The notes: generated by a model from the letters alone, not told the origin. A stretch of 33,250 nt of DNA from Alphaproteobacteria bacterium (GCA_029863585.1 JAOTVC010000015.1:1-33250); one strand, 5' to 3'. Counted from the first letter of the stretch, positions 8,767-19,895 are shown. Translations and numbers: made by a program.

Positions 8767-9875
8767 GTATCGAACAGAATCAGGAACACGCGCCGGCCCC
8801 GGGGTTCGAGGGAAAGCTGGACCAGGTGCTGGCCCGGCGCGACTTGCTCTCCCGCCGGTTGGAGGCGAGCGCCGACCTCAGCCCCGATGAGCTCGCCAAG
8901 CTGTCCAAGGAATATTCCGACCTGGCCGGCGTCGTCGCCCATATCGAGGAATGGAAGAGCGCCTGCGACGAGATCGCCGAACTCGCCGCCATGATCGCGG
9001 ATGCCGGCGAGGACGCAGAGATGCGCAAGATGGCGGAGGACGAGTTCGAGACGCTCAAGGCCCGCATGCCGAAGCTGGAGCAGGCCATCAAGCTGGCCTT
9101 GGTGCCGAAGGACGAGGCCGACGACCGCAACGCCATCCTCGAGGTCCGGGCCGGCACCGGCGGCGACGAGGCCGCCCTGTTCGCGGCCGATCTGTTCCGC
9201 ATGTACCAGCGCTATGCCGATCTCCGTGGCTGGAAGTTCGAGGTGATGGAGATCTCGGAAACCGACAGGGGCGGCTTCAAGGAAGCCGTCGCCAACATCA
9301 CCGGCGCCGGCGTGTTCGCGCGGCTCAAGTTCGAATCCGGCGTCCACCGCGTGCAACGGGTGCCCCAGACCGAGACCCAGGGGCGCATCCACACCTCGGC
9401 GGCGACCGTGGCGGTGCTGCCGGAGGCCGAGGAAGTGGATGTCGAGATCAACGACAAGGACCTTCGGATCGACGTGTTCCGGGCCTCGGGCCCCGGGGGC
9501 CAGTCGGTCAACACCACCGATTCCGCGGTCCGCATCACCCATCTGCCGACCGGCATCGTGGTTTCCCAGCAGGACGAGAAGTCGCAGCACAAGAACCGCG
9601 CCAAGGCCATGAAGATCCTGCGCGCCCGCCTCTACGACCACATGCGCCGGGAGCTTGACGCCGAACGGGCCGCCAACCGGCGTTCCCAGGTCGGCAGCGG
9701 CGATCGGTCCGAACGCATCCGCACCTACAATTATCCCCAGGGCCGGGTGACCGATCACCGCATCGGCCTGACGCTGCACAAGCTCGACCGCATCATGGCC
9801 GGCGACGGCCTCGACGAGGTGGTCGAGGCGCTGATCGCCGAAGACCAGGCGAGCCGATTGGCGGAGGAGCATTGA
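8763..9875 (+). CDS. prfA: Peptide chain release factor 1
   Basis: RF1 recognises UAA and UAG in the ribosomal A site and triggers peptide release. The 370-residue product has an N-terminal coiled-coil domain (about residues 1-105), then the PCRF core with [19 protein letters not shown]. The codon-recognition loop is [15 protein letters not shown], where PQT occupies the P-x-T position characteristic of RF1 (RF2 has SPF). The catalytic GGQ is at residues 245-247 within [17 protein letters not shown]. The P-x-T loop and the lack of a frameshift site identify it as RF1. Translation starts within the hemA stop (ATGA) and its own stop overlaps the prmC start, giving three coupled genes. PrmC, encoded next, methylates the GGQ glutamine. 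Confidence 0.96.
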   Translation: MSIEQNQEHAPAPGFEGKLDQVLARRDLLSRRLEASADLSPDELAKLSKEYSDLAGVVAHIEEWKSACDEIAELAAMIADAGEDAEMRKMAEDEFETLKARMPKLEQAIKLALVPKDEADDRNAILEVRAGTGGDEAALFAADLFRMYQRYADLRGWKFEVMEISETDRGGFKEAVANITGAGVFARLKFESGVHRVQRVPQTETQGRIHTSAATVAVLPEAEEVDVEINDKDLRIDVFRASGPGGQSVNTTDSAVRITHLPTGIVVSQQDEKSQHKNRAKAMKILRARLYDHMRRELDAERAANRRSQVGSGDRSERIRTYNYPQGRVTDHRIGLTLHKLDRIMAGDGLDEVVEALIAEDQASRLAEEH

Positions 9876-10789
9876 GCGCGCCGATGATCCTTTCCGCCCG
9901 CCTGCGGGCCGCCGCCGGCGTCCTCAAGGACGCGGGCCTGCCAGCGCCCGTATTCGAGGCGCGGGCGCTGGTGGCCGGGGTGCTGGGCCTCAGCCGGGAA
10001 GAGATGGTGGCACGCCCCGAGCGGCCCATCGCGGACGTGGAGGAGACGCGGCTTGCCGATGCGCTGGCGCGCCGGGCGGCCGGCGCGCCGCTTGCCCGGA
10101 TCACCGGTGAGCGTGAATTCTGGAGCCTCAGCATCCGGCTCGGTCCCGACACCCTTGTGCCCCGGCCGGAGACCGAAACCGTGATCGAAGCCGTTCTGGC
10201 GCATGTCGAGGACCGCGACCGAGCCTGTTCCATCCTCGACCTCGGCACCGGATCGGGGTGCATCCTGCTGGCGCTGCTTTCGGAATTGCCCCGCGCCCGT
10301 GGTCTTGGTGTCGATCTGGCCGCAGGCTGCCTTGCCCAGGCGGCGGACAATGCGCGCCGCCTGGGATTTTCGGACCGTGCCGGCTTTACGGCGGGGGACT
10401 GGGGCCGCGGTCTCGACGGCGCCTTCGACATCATCGTCGCCAATCCGCCCTATGTCGCGCGGGACGAGGCGGCCGCATTGCCCGTCGAAGTGCGCGATTT
10501 CGATCCGGATCTGGCGCTTTTTGGCGGTGCGGACGGCCTGGAGGCATACCGGGCGCTTGCCCCGGACCTCGTCCGGCTGCTGGCTCCCGGTGGCATCGGC
10601 GTGGTGGAGATGGGTGCCGGCCAGGCCGAGGAAATCGCCGCAATCTTCAAGGATTCCGGGCTTTTCGTGGGTTCCGCGTGGTGTGATCTCGCGGGCCATG
10701 CACGGGCTCTGCCGCTCGCCACCGGGCCGCGGCCCCTGGAACGGGGAAGATCGAAAAAAAAGGTTGGAAATCGGGTCGTTCCCGTCTAG
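9872..10789 (+). CDS. prmC: Release factor glutamine methyltransferase
   Basis: PrmC (HemK) transfers a methyl group from SAM to the Gln side chain of the GGQ motif of RF1 and RF2. The 305-residue protein has the helical N-terminal domain, [16 protein letters not shown] (about 71-86), the SAM motif [16 protein letters not shown] (121-136) and the catalytic NPPY at 191-194. TTG 9872 is chosen because GGAGGAGC lies 5-6 bases upstream and the start overlaps the prfA stop (TTGA); ATG 9884 would remove four residues and is the alternative. After the normal fold end the protein carries a short basic tail, [15 protein letters not shown], encoded across a run of eight A residues, which is unusual in this GC-rich DNA. 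Confidence 0.93.
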   Translation: MSAPMILSARLRAAAGVLKDAGLPAPVFEARALVAGVLGLSREEMVARPERPIADVEETRLADALARRAAGAPLARITGEREFWSLSIRLGPDTLVPRPETETVIEAVLAHVEDRDRACSILDLGTGSGCILLALLSELPRARGLGVDLAAGCLAQAADNARRLGFSDRAGFTAGDWGRGLDGAFDIIVANPPYVARDEAAALPVEVRDFDPDLALFGGADGLEAYRALAPDLVRLLAPGGIGVVEMGAGQAEEIAAIFKDSGLFVGSAWCDLAGHARALPLATGPRPLERGRSKKKVGNRVVPV

Positions 10790-10802
10790 TTTTGCCCCCG
10801 TT

Positions 10803-10827
10803 GAGCGTGAGCCGGGGGGCTCCGCTC
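10803..10827 (+). terminator. Strong hairpin after prmC (possible terminator or mRNA 3'-end stabiliser)
   Basis: Thirteen bases after the prmC stop, GAGCG-T-GAGCC pairs with GGCTC-CGCTC around a GGGG loop: ten base pairs with one bulged T. No T run follows, so this is not a textbook intrinsic terminator. Its position at the end of the hemA-prfA-prmC run suggests it ends or protects that message. Confidence 0.45.
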
Positions 10828-10948
10828 TCACCCCGAAAGCGGATACTTTGTTGCCGGCTTGGCCCGTGCTGCGGGTCCTTAGCGTGACAGTCGGAAACGG
10901 CCTACGGGGGCATAGCCTCTCGACACAACAAGACATGTGGGACGAGTA

Positions 10949-11458
10949 GTGAACGGAAAACGCAGCCGCGGCCGGTCGGGCCGCAACAAACCGTCCAGTC
11001 CGAGAAATCAGACCTACGATTCAAGCGGCCCAGAGGGAAAAGTCCGCGGCTCCGCCAATCAGGTCTTCGAGAAATATCTGGCTCTCGCCCGTGACGCGCA
11101 ATCCGCCGGCGACCGGATATCTGCCGAAAACTACTTCCAGCACGCCGAACACTACTTCCGGATCCTGAGCGTTAACGCCCAGAACGACCGGAACCGGCAG
11201 CAGGTCAACGGCGCCTCCCCAGGTCCCGCCCAAAGCGGCCGGCCGAACGGCCGGGACGAGGCGGAGACCGATGATCCCGCCAGTATGCCGCAGCCGGCGA
11301 TGGTCCCGGCGCCGGAGCCGGAAAACGGGGTCGCCGCGGCCCGGCCCAGGGGACGCCCTCCGCGCCAGCGCCGGACCGCGACCCGGGACAAGGAGCAGAC
11401 CGCGTCCCGGGATAAGGACCAGACCGACGATCCAACGCCCGAATCGGCCGAGACCTGA
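10949..11458 (+). CDS. DUF4167 domain-containing protein (RNA-binding-like, alphaproteobacterial)
   Basis: This basic, largely disordered protein of about 169 residues has a DUF4167 domain near its N-terminus. The family hallmark is an Arg/Asn-rich start followed by SSGPEGKVRGSANQVFEKYL and DRISAENYFQHAEHYFRIL. The rest is low complexity, with repeated TRDKEQT / SRDKDQT segments at the end. The family is common in alphaproteobacteria near prfA, prmC and clpB; its function is not established, although the basic composition suggests nucleic-acid binding. GTG 10949 is preferred because GGGACGAG lies just upstream; GTG 10937 in the same frame would add four residues. The 159-base gap to prmC implies its own promoter. 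Confidence 0.82.
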   Translation: MNGKRSRGRSGRNKPSSPRNQTYDSSGPEGKVRGSANQVFEKYLALARDAQSAGDRISAENYFQHAEHYFRILSVNAQNDRNRQQVNGASPGPAQSGRPNGRDEAETDDPASMPQPAMVPAPEPENGVAAARPRGRPPRQRRTATRDKEQTASRDKDQTDDPTPESAET

Positions 11459-11612
11459 GCGCTCCGCTCGCCGTGCCGGCACCGTTACCGGCGCCGCGCC
11501 CGGTTGCCGTCCGATCGTCCGGACCGGCCGGGGCCGCATACCCCTAGTCGCCACATCCTGTGGTGAATCGTCCGCGCGGCGATCCGTATCGCCCTCGTGT
11601 CTTCCCGCGAAC

Positions 11613-11640
11613 TTGTCCTCCAACGGACATGGACTAAGAT
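11613..11640 (+). promoter_or_regulatory. Possible sigma-70 promoter upstream of asnB
   Basis: TTGTCC and TAAGAT are separated by 16 bases, about 108 bases before the asnB ATG. Each hexamer matches four of six consensus bases. This lies in the 289-base gap 11459-11747, which otherwise holds no gene; a small CCACA-TCC-TGTGG dyad is present near 11550. The call rests on consensus matching only. Confidence 0.3.
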
Positions 11641-11747
11641 GAGCGGCGCCATAAGGCTTCTCTCTTGATCGTCCATCTGCCGGCACGCGGAGCCACGGGG
11701 GTTCAAGCTGCGTTGAATTACCCAATCTCATGACCCGGAGCGCTTGA

Positions 11748-13676
11748 ATGTGCGGGATCGCGGGCTTGCTCGACCTCACGCGGGGCCAGCCGGCGGGTGC
11801 CTTGAAACGCACCGCGCAGCTCATGGCGGGTGCCGTGGCGCATCGCGGGCCCGACGGCGACGGCGTCTGGGCCGATGAACTGGGGGGCCTGGCGCTGGGC
11901 CACCGGCGGCTTGCGGTGATCGATCCCAGCGCCGCGGGCGATCAGCCCATGACCTCCGCCGATGGCCGCTTCGTCATCTCCTATAACGGCGAGATCTATA
12001 ACGCCGCCGAGCTTCGCGACCAGCTTGGGGCCGCCCAGACCCGGTCCTTGCGCGGGCGCTGCGATACCGAGGTCCTGCTGGAGGCCTGCGCCCATTGGGG
12101 CGCCGAGGACGCGGTGCGGCGCGCCGTCGGCATGTTCGCCTTCGCGCTGTGGGACAAGCGCGAGCGCACCCTTACCCTGGTGCGGGACCGGCTGGGGATC
12201 AAGCCGCTCTATTGGGGCCATGTCGGGCGGGCGATCGTCTTCGGGTCGGAGTTGAAGGCGCTCGCCCGGGCGCCGGGTTTCGCGTCGGAGCTCGATCCGG
12301 TGGCGCTCGCCGCCTATTTCCGGCTCGCCTATGTGCCGGCGCCCAGGACGGTCTACCGGGGCATCTCCAAGGTCAGGCCCGGGCATATCCTCACCGTCGG
12401 CCCGAGCGGGGCGGTGTCCGAGCGCTGCTACTGGGACCTTGCCACCATCGCCGCCGCCGGCAGCCGGCTCGCCGATCCCCTGGACGCGGCACAGGCCACG
12501 GACGCCCTGGAGGCCCTGCTGGGCGAAGCGGTGGGCGCGCGCATGGCCGCCGACGTGCCGCTCGGCGGGTTCCTGTCCGGCGGGATCGATTCCACGGCGG
12601 TGGTTGCCCTGATGCAGGCGCGATCCGCCAGGCCGGTGAAGACCTTCACCGTGGGCTTCGAGGACGCCGGATACAACGAGGCGCCCCATGCCGGGGCGGT
12701 GGCGGCGCATCTCGGTACCGATCACACCACGTTGACCGTAACGGCGGCGGACGCGCTCGACCTCCTGCCCGGCCTGGCTGACATCTATGACGAGCCCTTT
12801 GGCGACGCCAGCGCCATTCCCATGGTCCTGGTCTCCCGCCTCGCCCGGCGCGCCGTCACGGTGGCCCTGTCCGGCGACGGCGGCGACGAACTGTTCGCGG
12901 GCTATGACCGCTACCGGCTGGCCGGAGCCGTCCGCTTGCCGGGACTGCCGGGTGCCTTGCGAAAGGCGGTGGGCGGCGTGCTGGGGGCGCTGCATCCGGA
13001 TCTCTGGCAGTCGGCCGCGGGCGCCCTGCCGGGGCGTTTCAACCGGCCCGGCCAGGGGGACAGGATCGCCAAGCTCGCCCGTGTCCTGAAAGCCGGCGAC
13101 GACGATGCGCTCTACCGCGCCGTGCTCTCGATCTGGGAGAGCCCCGGCGAGGTGCTGCGCCTTCCCGGCAGCGCGGCCGAGGCCGATGCCGCGCCGGAGC
13201 CCATCGGCACCCAGGATTTTCTCTCCCTCATGCAGTATCGCGATATGGCGGGCTACCTCCCCGACGACATCCTGGTCAAGCTGGACCGGGCCTCCATGGC
13301 GGTGGGGCTGGAGGCTCGGGTGCCGATGCTCGATCATCGGCTGGTGGAGTTCGCTTGGCGGCTGCCCGTCAAGTACAAGCGCCGGCGCGGCCGGACCAAA
13401 TGGTTGCTGCGCCGGGTGGTGCAGCGTCATGTCCCGAGCAGCCTGATGGAGCGGCCCAAGATGGGCTTCAACGTGCCCATCGGCGACTGGCTCCGCGGGC
13501 CCTTGCGCGACTGGGCCGAAACCCTGCTGGATCCGGCGCGCCTCAAATCCGAAGGCGTGCTGGACGCCGATATTGTGGCGCGCATATGGGCCCAGCACCA
13601 GGGTGGCCGGCACGACTGGACCAACCGGCTGTGGACGATCCTGATGTACCGGGCTTGGGCGGAAAAATGGCGCTGA
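11748..13676 (+). CDS. asnB: Glutamine-hydrolysing asparagine synthetase (AsnB family)
   Basis: The 642-residue enzyme converts aspartate, glutamine and ATP to asparagine. It begins MCGIAGLLDL, so Cys2 becomes the N-terminal nucleophile of the class II glutaminase domain (about 1-215, with AHRGPDGDG and SYNGEIYNA). The synthetase domain follows, with the ATP pyrophosphatase loop SGGIDS at 277-282, ALSGDGGDELFAGYDRY, and the C-terminal KMGFNVPIGDWL. The length and the C-terminal half resemble the asparagine synthetases often found in exopolysaccharide or O-antigen loci, where some act on sugars rather than aspartate; no such locus is seen here, so the housekeeping role is the simpler reading. 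It is followed by clpB, which has its own promoter. Confidence 0.9.
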   Translation: MCGIAGLLDLTRGQPAGALKRTAQLMAGAVAHRGPDGDGVWADELGGLALGHRRLAVIDPSAAGDQPMTSADGRFVISYNGEIYNAAELRDQLGAAQTRSLRGRCDTEVLLEACAHWGAEDAVRRAVGMFAFALWDKRERTLTLVRDRLGIKPLYWGHVGRAIVFGSELKALARAPGFASELDPVALAAYFRLAYVPAPRTVYRGISKVRPGHILTVGPSGAVSERCYWDLATIAAAGSRLADPLDAAQATDALEALLGEAVGARMAADVPLGGFLSGGIDSTAVVALMQARSARPVKTFTVGFEDAGYNEAPHAGAVAAHLGTDHTTLTVTAADALDLLPGLADIYDEPFGDASAIPMVLVSRLARRAVTVALSGDGGDELFAGYDRYRLAGAVRLPGLPGALRKAVGGVLGALHPDLWQSAAGALPGRFNRPGQGDRIAKLARVLKAGDDDALYRAVLSIWESPGEVLRLPGSAAEADAAPEPIGTQDFLSLMQYRDMAGYLPDDILVKLDRASMAVGLEARVPMLDHRLVEFAWRLPVKYKRRRGRTKWLLRRVVQRHVPSSLMERPKMGFNVPIGDWLRGPLRDWAETLLDPARLKSEGVLDADIVARIWAQHQGGRHDWTNRLWTILMYRAWAEKWR

Positions 13677-13684
13677 GCGCTCCC

Positions 13685-13712
13685 CTTGCCATCTCCGGAT
13701 CAGCCCCTATAT
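13685..13712 (+). promoter_or_regulatory. RpoH (sigma-32) heat-shock promoter for clpB
   Basis: CTTG (13685-13688), 17 bases, then CCTATAT (13706-13712) matches the alphaproteobacterial RpoH consensus of CTTG with a 17-18 base spacer and CYTATnT. It starts 8 bases after the asnB stop and would give a 5' leader of about 110 bases for clpB, a classic heat-shock gene. Confidence 0.8.
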
Positions 13713-13733
13713 AGATTTTGTCCCTAGGGGAGA

Positions 13734-13757
13734 GGGGGTTAACCGTTCCTAACCCCT
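13734..13757 (+). other. Hairpin in the clpB 5' leader
   Basis: GGGGGTTA (13734-13741) pairs with TAACCCCT (13750-13757) around an 8-base loop, giving seven Watson-Crick pairs plus a G-U closing pair. It lies roughly 17 bases after the expected RpoH transcription start and about 70 bases before the clpB ATG. No T run follows, so it is unlikely to be a terminator for asnB. Confidence 0.5.
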
Positions 13758-13827
13758 TGGAAGATAAGTTTTGCAAGCCGCTCCGAGCCTGCCTGGGGCG
13801 GTCATAGCCTGAGACCGAGGACAAGAG

Positions 13828-16421
<2,594 letters not shown>

Positions 16422-16425
<4 letters not shown>

Positions 16426-16453
16426 TCCCGGCTCCGCCCGGGCGCGGGATCAG
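16422..16453. terminator. Convergent hairpin between clpB and the M23 peptidase gene
   Basis: CTGATCCCG (16422-16430) and CGGGATCAG (16445-16453) form a perfect nine-base inverted repeat around 14 bases that include a further GCCCGGGC palindrome. The clpB stop lies in the left arm and the stop of the opposite gene in the right arm. There is no T run on either side, so it may act as a Rho-assisted or RNA-end-protecting structure for both messages. Confidence 0.55.
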
Positions 16454-17802
16454 TCGGTCAGGCGCGCGAAGGCGCCGTCGATCTCTGTCTTGGCGGCAAG
16501 GAAGCGCTTCAGTTCCGCGCCCTTCAAGGTGCGCCCGGTGGGCAGCTTCAAACCGAGCGGGTTGACCTGGCGATTGTTGCGCAGGACCTCGTAATGGAGA
16601 TGCGGGCCGGTGGAACGGCCGGTCGATCCCACGTAACCGATGGTCTGGCCCTGGCGCACCCGGTGCCCGCGGCGGATGCCCTTGGCGATCGCCCGCATAT
16701 GGGCATAGGCCGTCGCGTAGGTGGTGTTATGCCGGATGCGGACATAAAGTCCGTAGCCGCCATTGCGTCCGGCGGCGACCACGACGCCGTTGCCGGCGGC
16801 CATGATCCGGGTGCCCCTGGGGGCGGCGAAATCGATGCCCTTATGCATCTTGTTATATCCCAGGATGGGATGGCGCCGTCGGCCGAATCGCGAGGATAGC
16901 CTGGCCCCGTCGATGGGGGTGCGCATCAACGCCTTGCGGACGCTCTCGCCCTTGCCGTTGAAGTAATCTTCGGTGCCGTCCTTCATGCGGTGGTGATAGA
17001 GGGCGTAGCGCTTCCCCTTGAGGATCAATGCCCCGAAGATGACGTCACCGGTCTTGGCGAGATGCCCGTCGGGCGTCATCAGGCGGTCGTAGAACACTTC
17101 GAAACCGTCGCCGGGATGGATCTCACGCTGGAAGTCGACCTCGAAGGAGAAGGCGCGGATCATCTCGACCACCACGTTCACCGGCACCCCCGCCTTGACG
17201 GCATCGACATAGACGCTGGAATTGATGACGCCCTTGGCCTTGGCCTGGGAGTGGATCAGCTGAGTCTTCGACAGACTCCCCTCGAAGCGGTTGTCCCAGG
17301 AGCGCGAGACCGTCACCGTCTTTTCGACGCTGGGCTTGAACCTGAAGCCGCGGAAGGAGAGCGGTGGATTGGGCACATCGGCCAGCGCCTGATAGGCCAG
17401 CGTCACCGGCATCCCCGGCATCAGGTCGCGCGGGTTGTGCAGCTTGCGCATCGCTTCGATTGCGTTATAGGCATCGCGCCGGTTGATGCCCGCGCGCAGC
17501 AGCAATTCCATCAGAGTATCGCCCCGGCCCATCTTCACCGTCCGGTCGACGGCGGGCAGCGGCCGGCGCTCGCTCACCCCATCGGAGACCGACAACGCCA
17601 GCACCGTGCGTAGGGGATCGATTTCGGCCTCATGGTCGATGAAGGCCCGCTCCGGTACCTTGGGGCCGGGGACGAGCTCGGGCCCGATCCACAGGCCGAA
17701 GGCCCAGGTGACGGAGCCGATCAGCGCGACGGCAAGGAGTGCCGGCAGGGTAGGCAATCGGGGTCCGGAAGGCGCGGCGGGGGAGGATTCGTTCAGGGAC
17801 AT
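16450..17802 (-). CDS. M23-family (LytM-type) peptidoglycan endopeptidase, membrane anchored
   Basis: This 450-residue protein has an N-terminal membrane anchor (about residues 20-40, LLAVALIGSVTWAFGLWIG). An OapA/LysM-like module follows (about 85-145, GDTLMELLLRAGINRRDAYN), then a linker domain and a C-terminal M23 domain (about 300-420). Zinc-site residues are visible: RHPI (His311), HKGIDFA (His320 and Asp324) and HLHYEV (His401 and His403). The layout is that of MepM/YebA-like DD-endopeptidases, which cut peptide cross-links to allow wall growth. All zinc ligands are kept, so it is probably an active enzyme rather than an EnvC/NlpD-type activator. It is convergent with clpB and divergent from mtnA, with a 279-base promoter gap upstream. 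Confidence 0.9.
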   Translation of the reverse strand: MSLNESSPAAPSGPRLPTLPALLAVALIGSVTWAFGLWIGPELVPGPKVPERAFIDHEAEIDPLRTVLALSVSDGVSERRPLPAVDRTVKMGRGDTLMELLLRAGINRRDAYNAIEAMRKLHNPRDLMPGMPVTLAYQALADVPNPPLSFRGFRFKPSVEKTVTVSRSWDNRFEGSLSKTQLIHSQAKAKGVINSSVYVDAVKAGVPVNVVVEMIRAFSFEVDFQREIHPGDGFEVFYDRLMTPDGHLAKTGDVIFGALILKGKRYALYHHRMKDGTEDYFNGKGESVRKALMRTPIDGARLSSRFGRRRHPILGYNKMHKGIDFAAPRGTRIMAAGNGVVVAAGRNGGYGLYVRIRHNTTYATAYAHMRAIAKGIRRGHRVRQGQTIGYVGSTGRSTGPHLHYEVLRNNRQVNPLGLKLPTGRTLKGAELKRFLAAKTEIDGAFARLTD

Positions 17803-17927
17803 AAAGATCCGAAACGTTGTAATCGGGTCATCGCGCCCAAACCGTTCGGTCCTGCCATGACCATTGGGGCGAGGCCGGCAAGGCGCCGGTTATCCTCCGC
17901 CCCGCGCCCCGCAAGCGGCGACAGAAT

Positions 17928-17942
17928 GAGTCCCGCGGACTC
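17928..17942. repeat. Perfect 6-3-6 inverted repeat in the M23/mtnA divergent promoter gap
   Basis: GAGTCC-CGC-GGACTC lies in the 279-base gap between the divergent M23 peptidase and mtnA genes, 140 bases before the mtnA ATG. A dyad of this size could be an operator for a dimeric regulator. No -35/-10 pair can be placed next to it with confidence. Confidence 0.4.
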
Positions 17943-18081
17943 CCGTGTCAATGGGGAAGGTCATGAAACTGTCTTTCGCGCACCGAAGGGACCGCGCTTT
18001 CGCGCCCGGCGGCGATCCTGGTAAAGTCGCGGCGCCGCCGCGCGTGCCGGGCGATACCAGGCGGCGGAGGAGACCGGGTCC

Positions 18082-19185
18082 ATGAAGGTTGACGGCGTGC
18101 CCTATCGCACCATCTGGGTGGCCGAGGACGGCTGGTCGGTGAAGGTGATCGACCAGACCTTGCTGCCCCACCGGTTCCAGGTAATGACCTTGCAGAGCGC
18201 CGAAGACGCGGTCCGCGCCATCGCCCGGATGCATGTGCGCGGTGCGCCGCTGATCGGGGCGACGGCGGCCTACGGGCTGTGCCTGGCGCTGCGCCACGAT
18301 GCCCGCGACGCGCACCTGGAGGAGGCCCGGGGAAGCCTTCTCGCGGCGCGGCCGACGGCGGTGAACCTGGCCTGGGCGCTTGGGGAGATGACGGCGGCGC
18401 TTGCCCCTTTGCCGCCCGCCGAGCGCGTTGCCGGGGCTTACGCCAAGGCCGCCGCGATCTGCGATGACGACGTCGCCATCTGCCGCGCCATCGGCGCCGA
18501 GGGGCTGGCGCTGATCCGCGCGGCGCAGGCGGCCAAGGGCGGCGGCGACGTGGAAATCCTCACCCATTGCAACGCGGGCTGGCTGGCGACGGTCGATTGG
18601 GGCACGGCGCTGGCGCCGATCTACGCCGCCCATGATGCCGGCGTCGCCGTCCATGTCTGGGTGGATGAGACCAGGCCGCGCAACCAGGGCGCCGGCCTCA
18701 CCGCCTGGGAGTTGGCTCAGCACGGGGTGCCGCATACCGTGATTGCCGATAACGCGGGCGGCCATCTGATGCAGGCGGGACGGGTCGATCTCTGTATCAC
18801 CGGGACCGACCGCACGGCGGCCAACGGCGACGTCTGCAACAAGATCGGCACCTATCTGAAGGCCCTTGCGGCCAAGGACAACGGCGTGCCGTTCTATGTG
18901 GCGCTGCCGGGACCGACCATCGATTGGCGGATGGCGTCGGGCGCCGCCATGCCCATCGAGGAACGGGATGCGGGGGAAGTCACCCATGTCCGGGGCGCCG
19001 ATGCCGATGGCACGGTCCGTGAGGTCCGCATCACCCCGGAAGCCAGTCCTGCCGCCAACCCGGCCTTCGACGTGACGCCCGCGCGCCTGATCACCGGCCT
19101 GATCACCGAACGCGGCATCTGCCCGGCCAGCGGCGCGGGCCTTAAGGCGCTCTATCCCGAACGCGGCGCCGCCAAGCGGGCATAG
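18082..19185 (+). CDS. mtnA: S-methyl-5-thioribose-1-phosphate isomerase
   Basis: MtnA converts methylthioribose-1-phosphate to methylthioribulose-1-phosphate in methionine salvage. The 367-residue protein carries the eIF2B-alpha/MtnA fold with the catalytic Cys163 in [19 protein letters not shown] and the catalytic Asp243 in [18 protein letters not shown]. Further conserved stretches are [31 protein letters not shown] and [21 protein letters not shown] precedes the ATG by about nine bases. The length is standard. No other salvage gene (mtnK, mtnB, mtnC, mtnD, mtnP) lies nearby, so the rest of the route must be elsewhere or be of another type, such as a RubisCO-like or DHAP shunt. Its 3' end overlaps the oppositely transcribed dehydrogenase gene by 34 bases. 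Confidence 0.94.
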   Translation: MKVDGVPYRTIWVAEDGWSVKVIDQTLLPHRFQVMTLQSAEDAVRAIARMHVRGAPLIGATAAYGLCLALRHDARDAHLEEARGSLLAARPTAVNLAWALGEMTAALAPLPPAERVAGAYAKAAAICDDDVAICRAIGAEGLALIRAAQAAKGGGDVEILTHCNAGWLATVDWGTALAPIYAAHDAGVAVHVWVDETRPRNQGAGLTAWELAQHGVPHTVIADNAGGHLMQAGRVDLCITGTDRTAANGDVCNKIGTYLKALAAKDNGVPFYVALPGPTIDWRMASGAAMPIEERDAGEVTHVRGADADGTVREVRITPEASPAANPAFDVTPARLITGLITERGICPASGAGLKALYPERGAAKRA

Positions 19186-19895
19186 AGCCCGCCCGGCACC
19201 AGCCGGATCGCCCAGGCGAGCGGCCGCCACCACCAGGGATACCAGCGCAGGACCGCCCCTTTATCGAGACCCGCCACCACCCGCCGGGCAAGGGCGTCAA
19301 GGTCTGCCTTGGGCAGGGGCGTGCGCTGATCCGCCATGCGGGCGGTGTCGAGGAACCCCAGCACGTAGAACTGGCAGGCGATGCCGTCGATGGCGCCCAG
19401 CACCCGCAGGCTTTCGAAATAGGAATGCAGCCCCCGCTTGGCCGCCCCATAGGCCAGGTTGCGCCCGCGCCCGCGGATCGCGGTGATCGACCCGAAGCCG
19501 ACGATCACCGGCCGGGGTGCGGATTTGAGGTCCTTCCATAACCCGTCGACCGCCTCCATGGGGGCCCGCAGGTTGATGGCGATCAGCTTGGCCGCTTCCT
19601 CGGCCGGGGTGGCGAGGTCGTCGCGGATCGATCGGCCGATCGGCAGCAGAAGGCCTTCGATGCCGCCTTGCCGGCGCGCCGCGGCACGCACGTCCTCAAG
19701 GTAGCCCGGGCCTTCGGTGACATCCGCCGCCACTGTGGACGGGCGCGGATGACCCGCCTGTTCGAGCGCATCCGCCGCCTCATCCAGACGCGCCTTGCCG
19801 TGGCCCACCAGGACCAGGCGGTGCCCGGCCGCGGCAAGCTCCGCGGCCAGAGCGCGGCCGAGATCGCCGCTCGCGCCGATGATGACATAGGCCAT
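19152..19895 (-). CDS. Short-chain dehydrogenase/reductase family protein
   Basis: This 247-residue Rossmann-fold oxidoreductase has a nucleotide-binding [11 protein letters not shown] at 7-17 (a variant of TGxxxGxG), a DVT after beta-3, catalytic Ser136 (VGFGSITAI), and YGAAK with Tyr149 and Lys153. The C-terminal part is unusually aromatic and hydrophobic ([20 protein letters not shown]), suggesting membrane association, as in SDRs acting on lipid-linked or fatty substrates; this is an inference. ATG 19895 is chosen because the Rossmann strand starts right after it ([10 protein letters not shown]); the frame is open 46 codons further but runs over the neighbouring cysteine-rich gene and looks non-coding. 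The gene is 22 bases downstream of that small gene on the same strand. Confidence 0.84.
   Translation of the reverse strand: MAYVIIGASGDLGRALAAELAAAGHRLVLVGHGKARLDEAADALEQAGHPRPSTVAADVTEGPGYLEDVRAAARRQGGIEGLLLPIGRSIRDDLATPAEEAAKLIAINLRAPMEAVDGLWKDLKSAPRPVIVGFGSITAIRGRGRNLAYGAAKRGLHSYFESLRVLGAIDGIACQFYVLGFLDTARMADQRTPLPKADLDALARRVVAGLDKGAVLRWYPWWWRPLAWAIRLVPGGLYARLAAPRSG

Noticed and set aside
17803-18081. A SAM-sensing riboswitch before mtnA
   Set aside because: I looked for SAM-II-like and SAM/SAH-like conserved cores and saw none; only a 15-base dyad and a possible leader frame are present.
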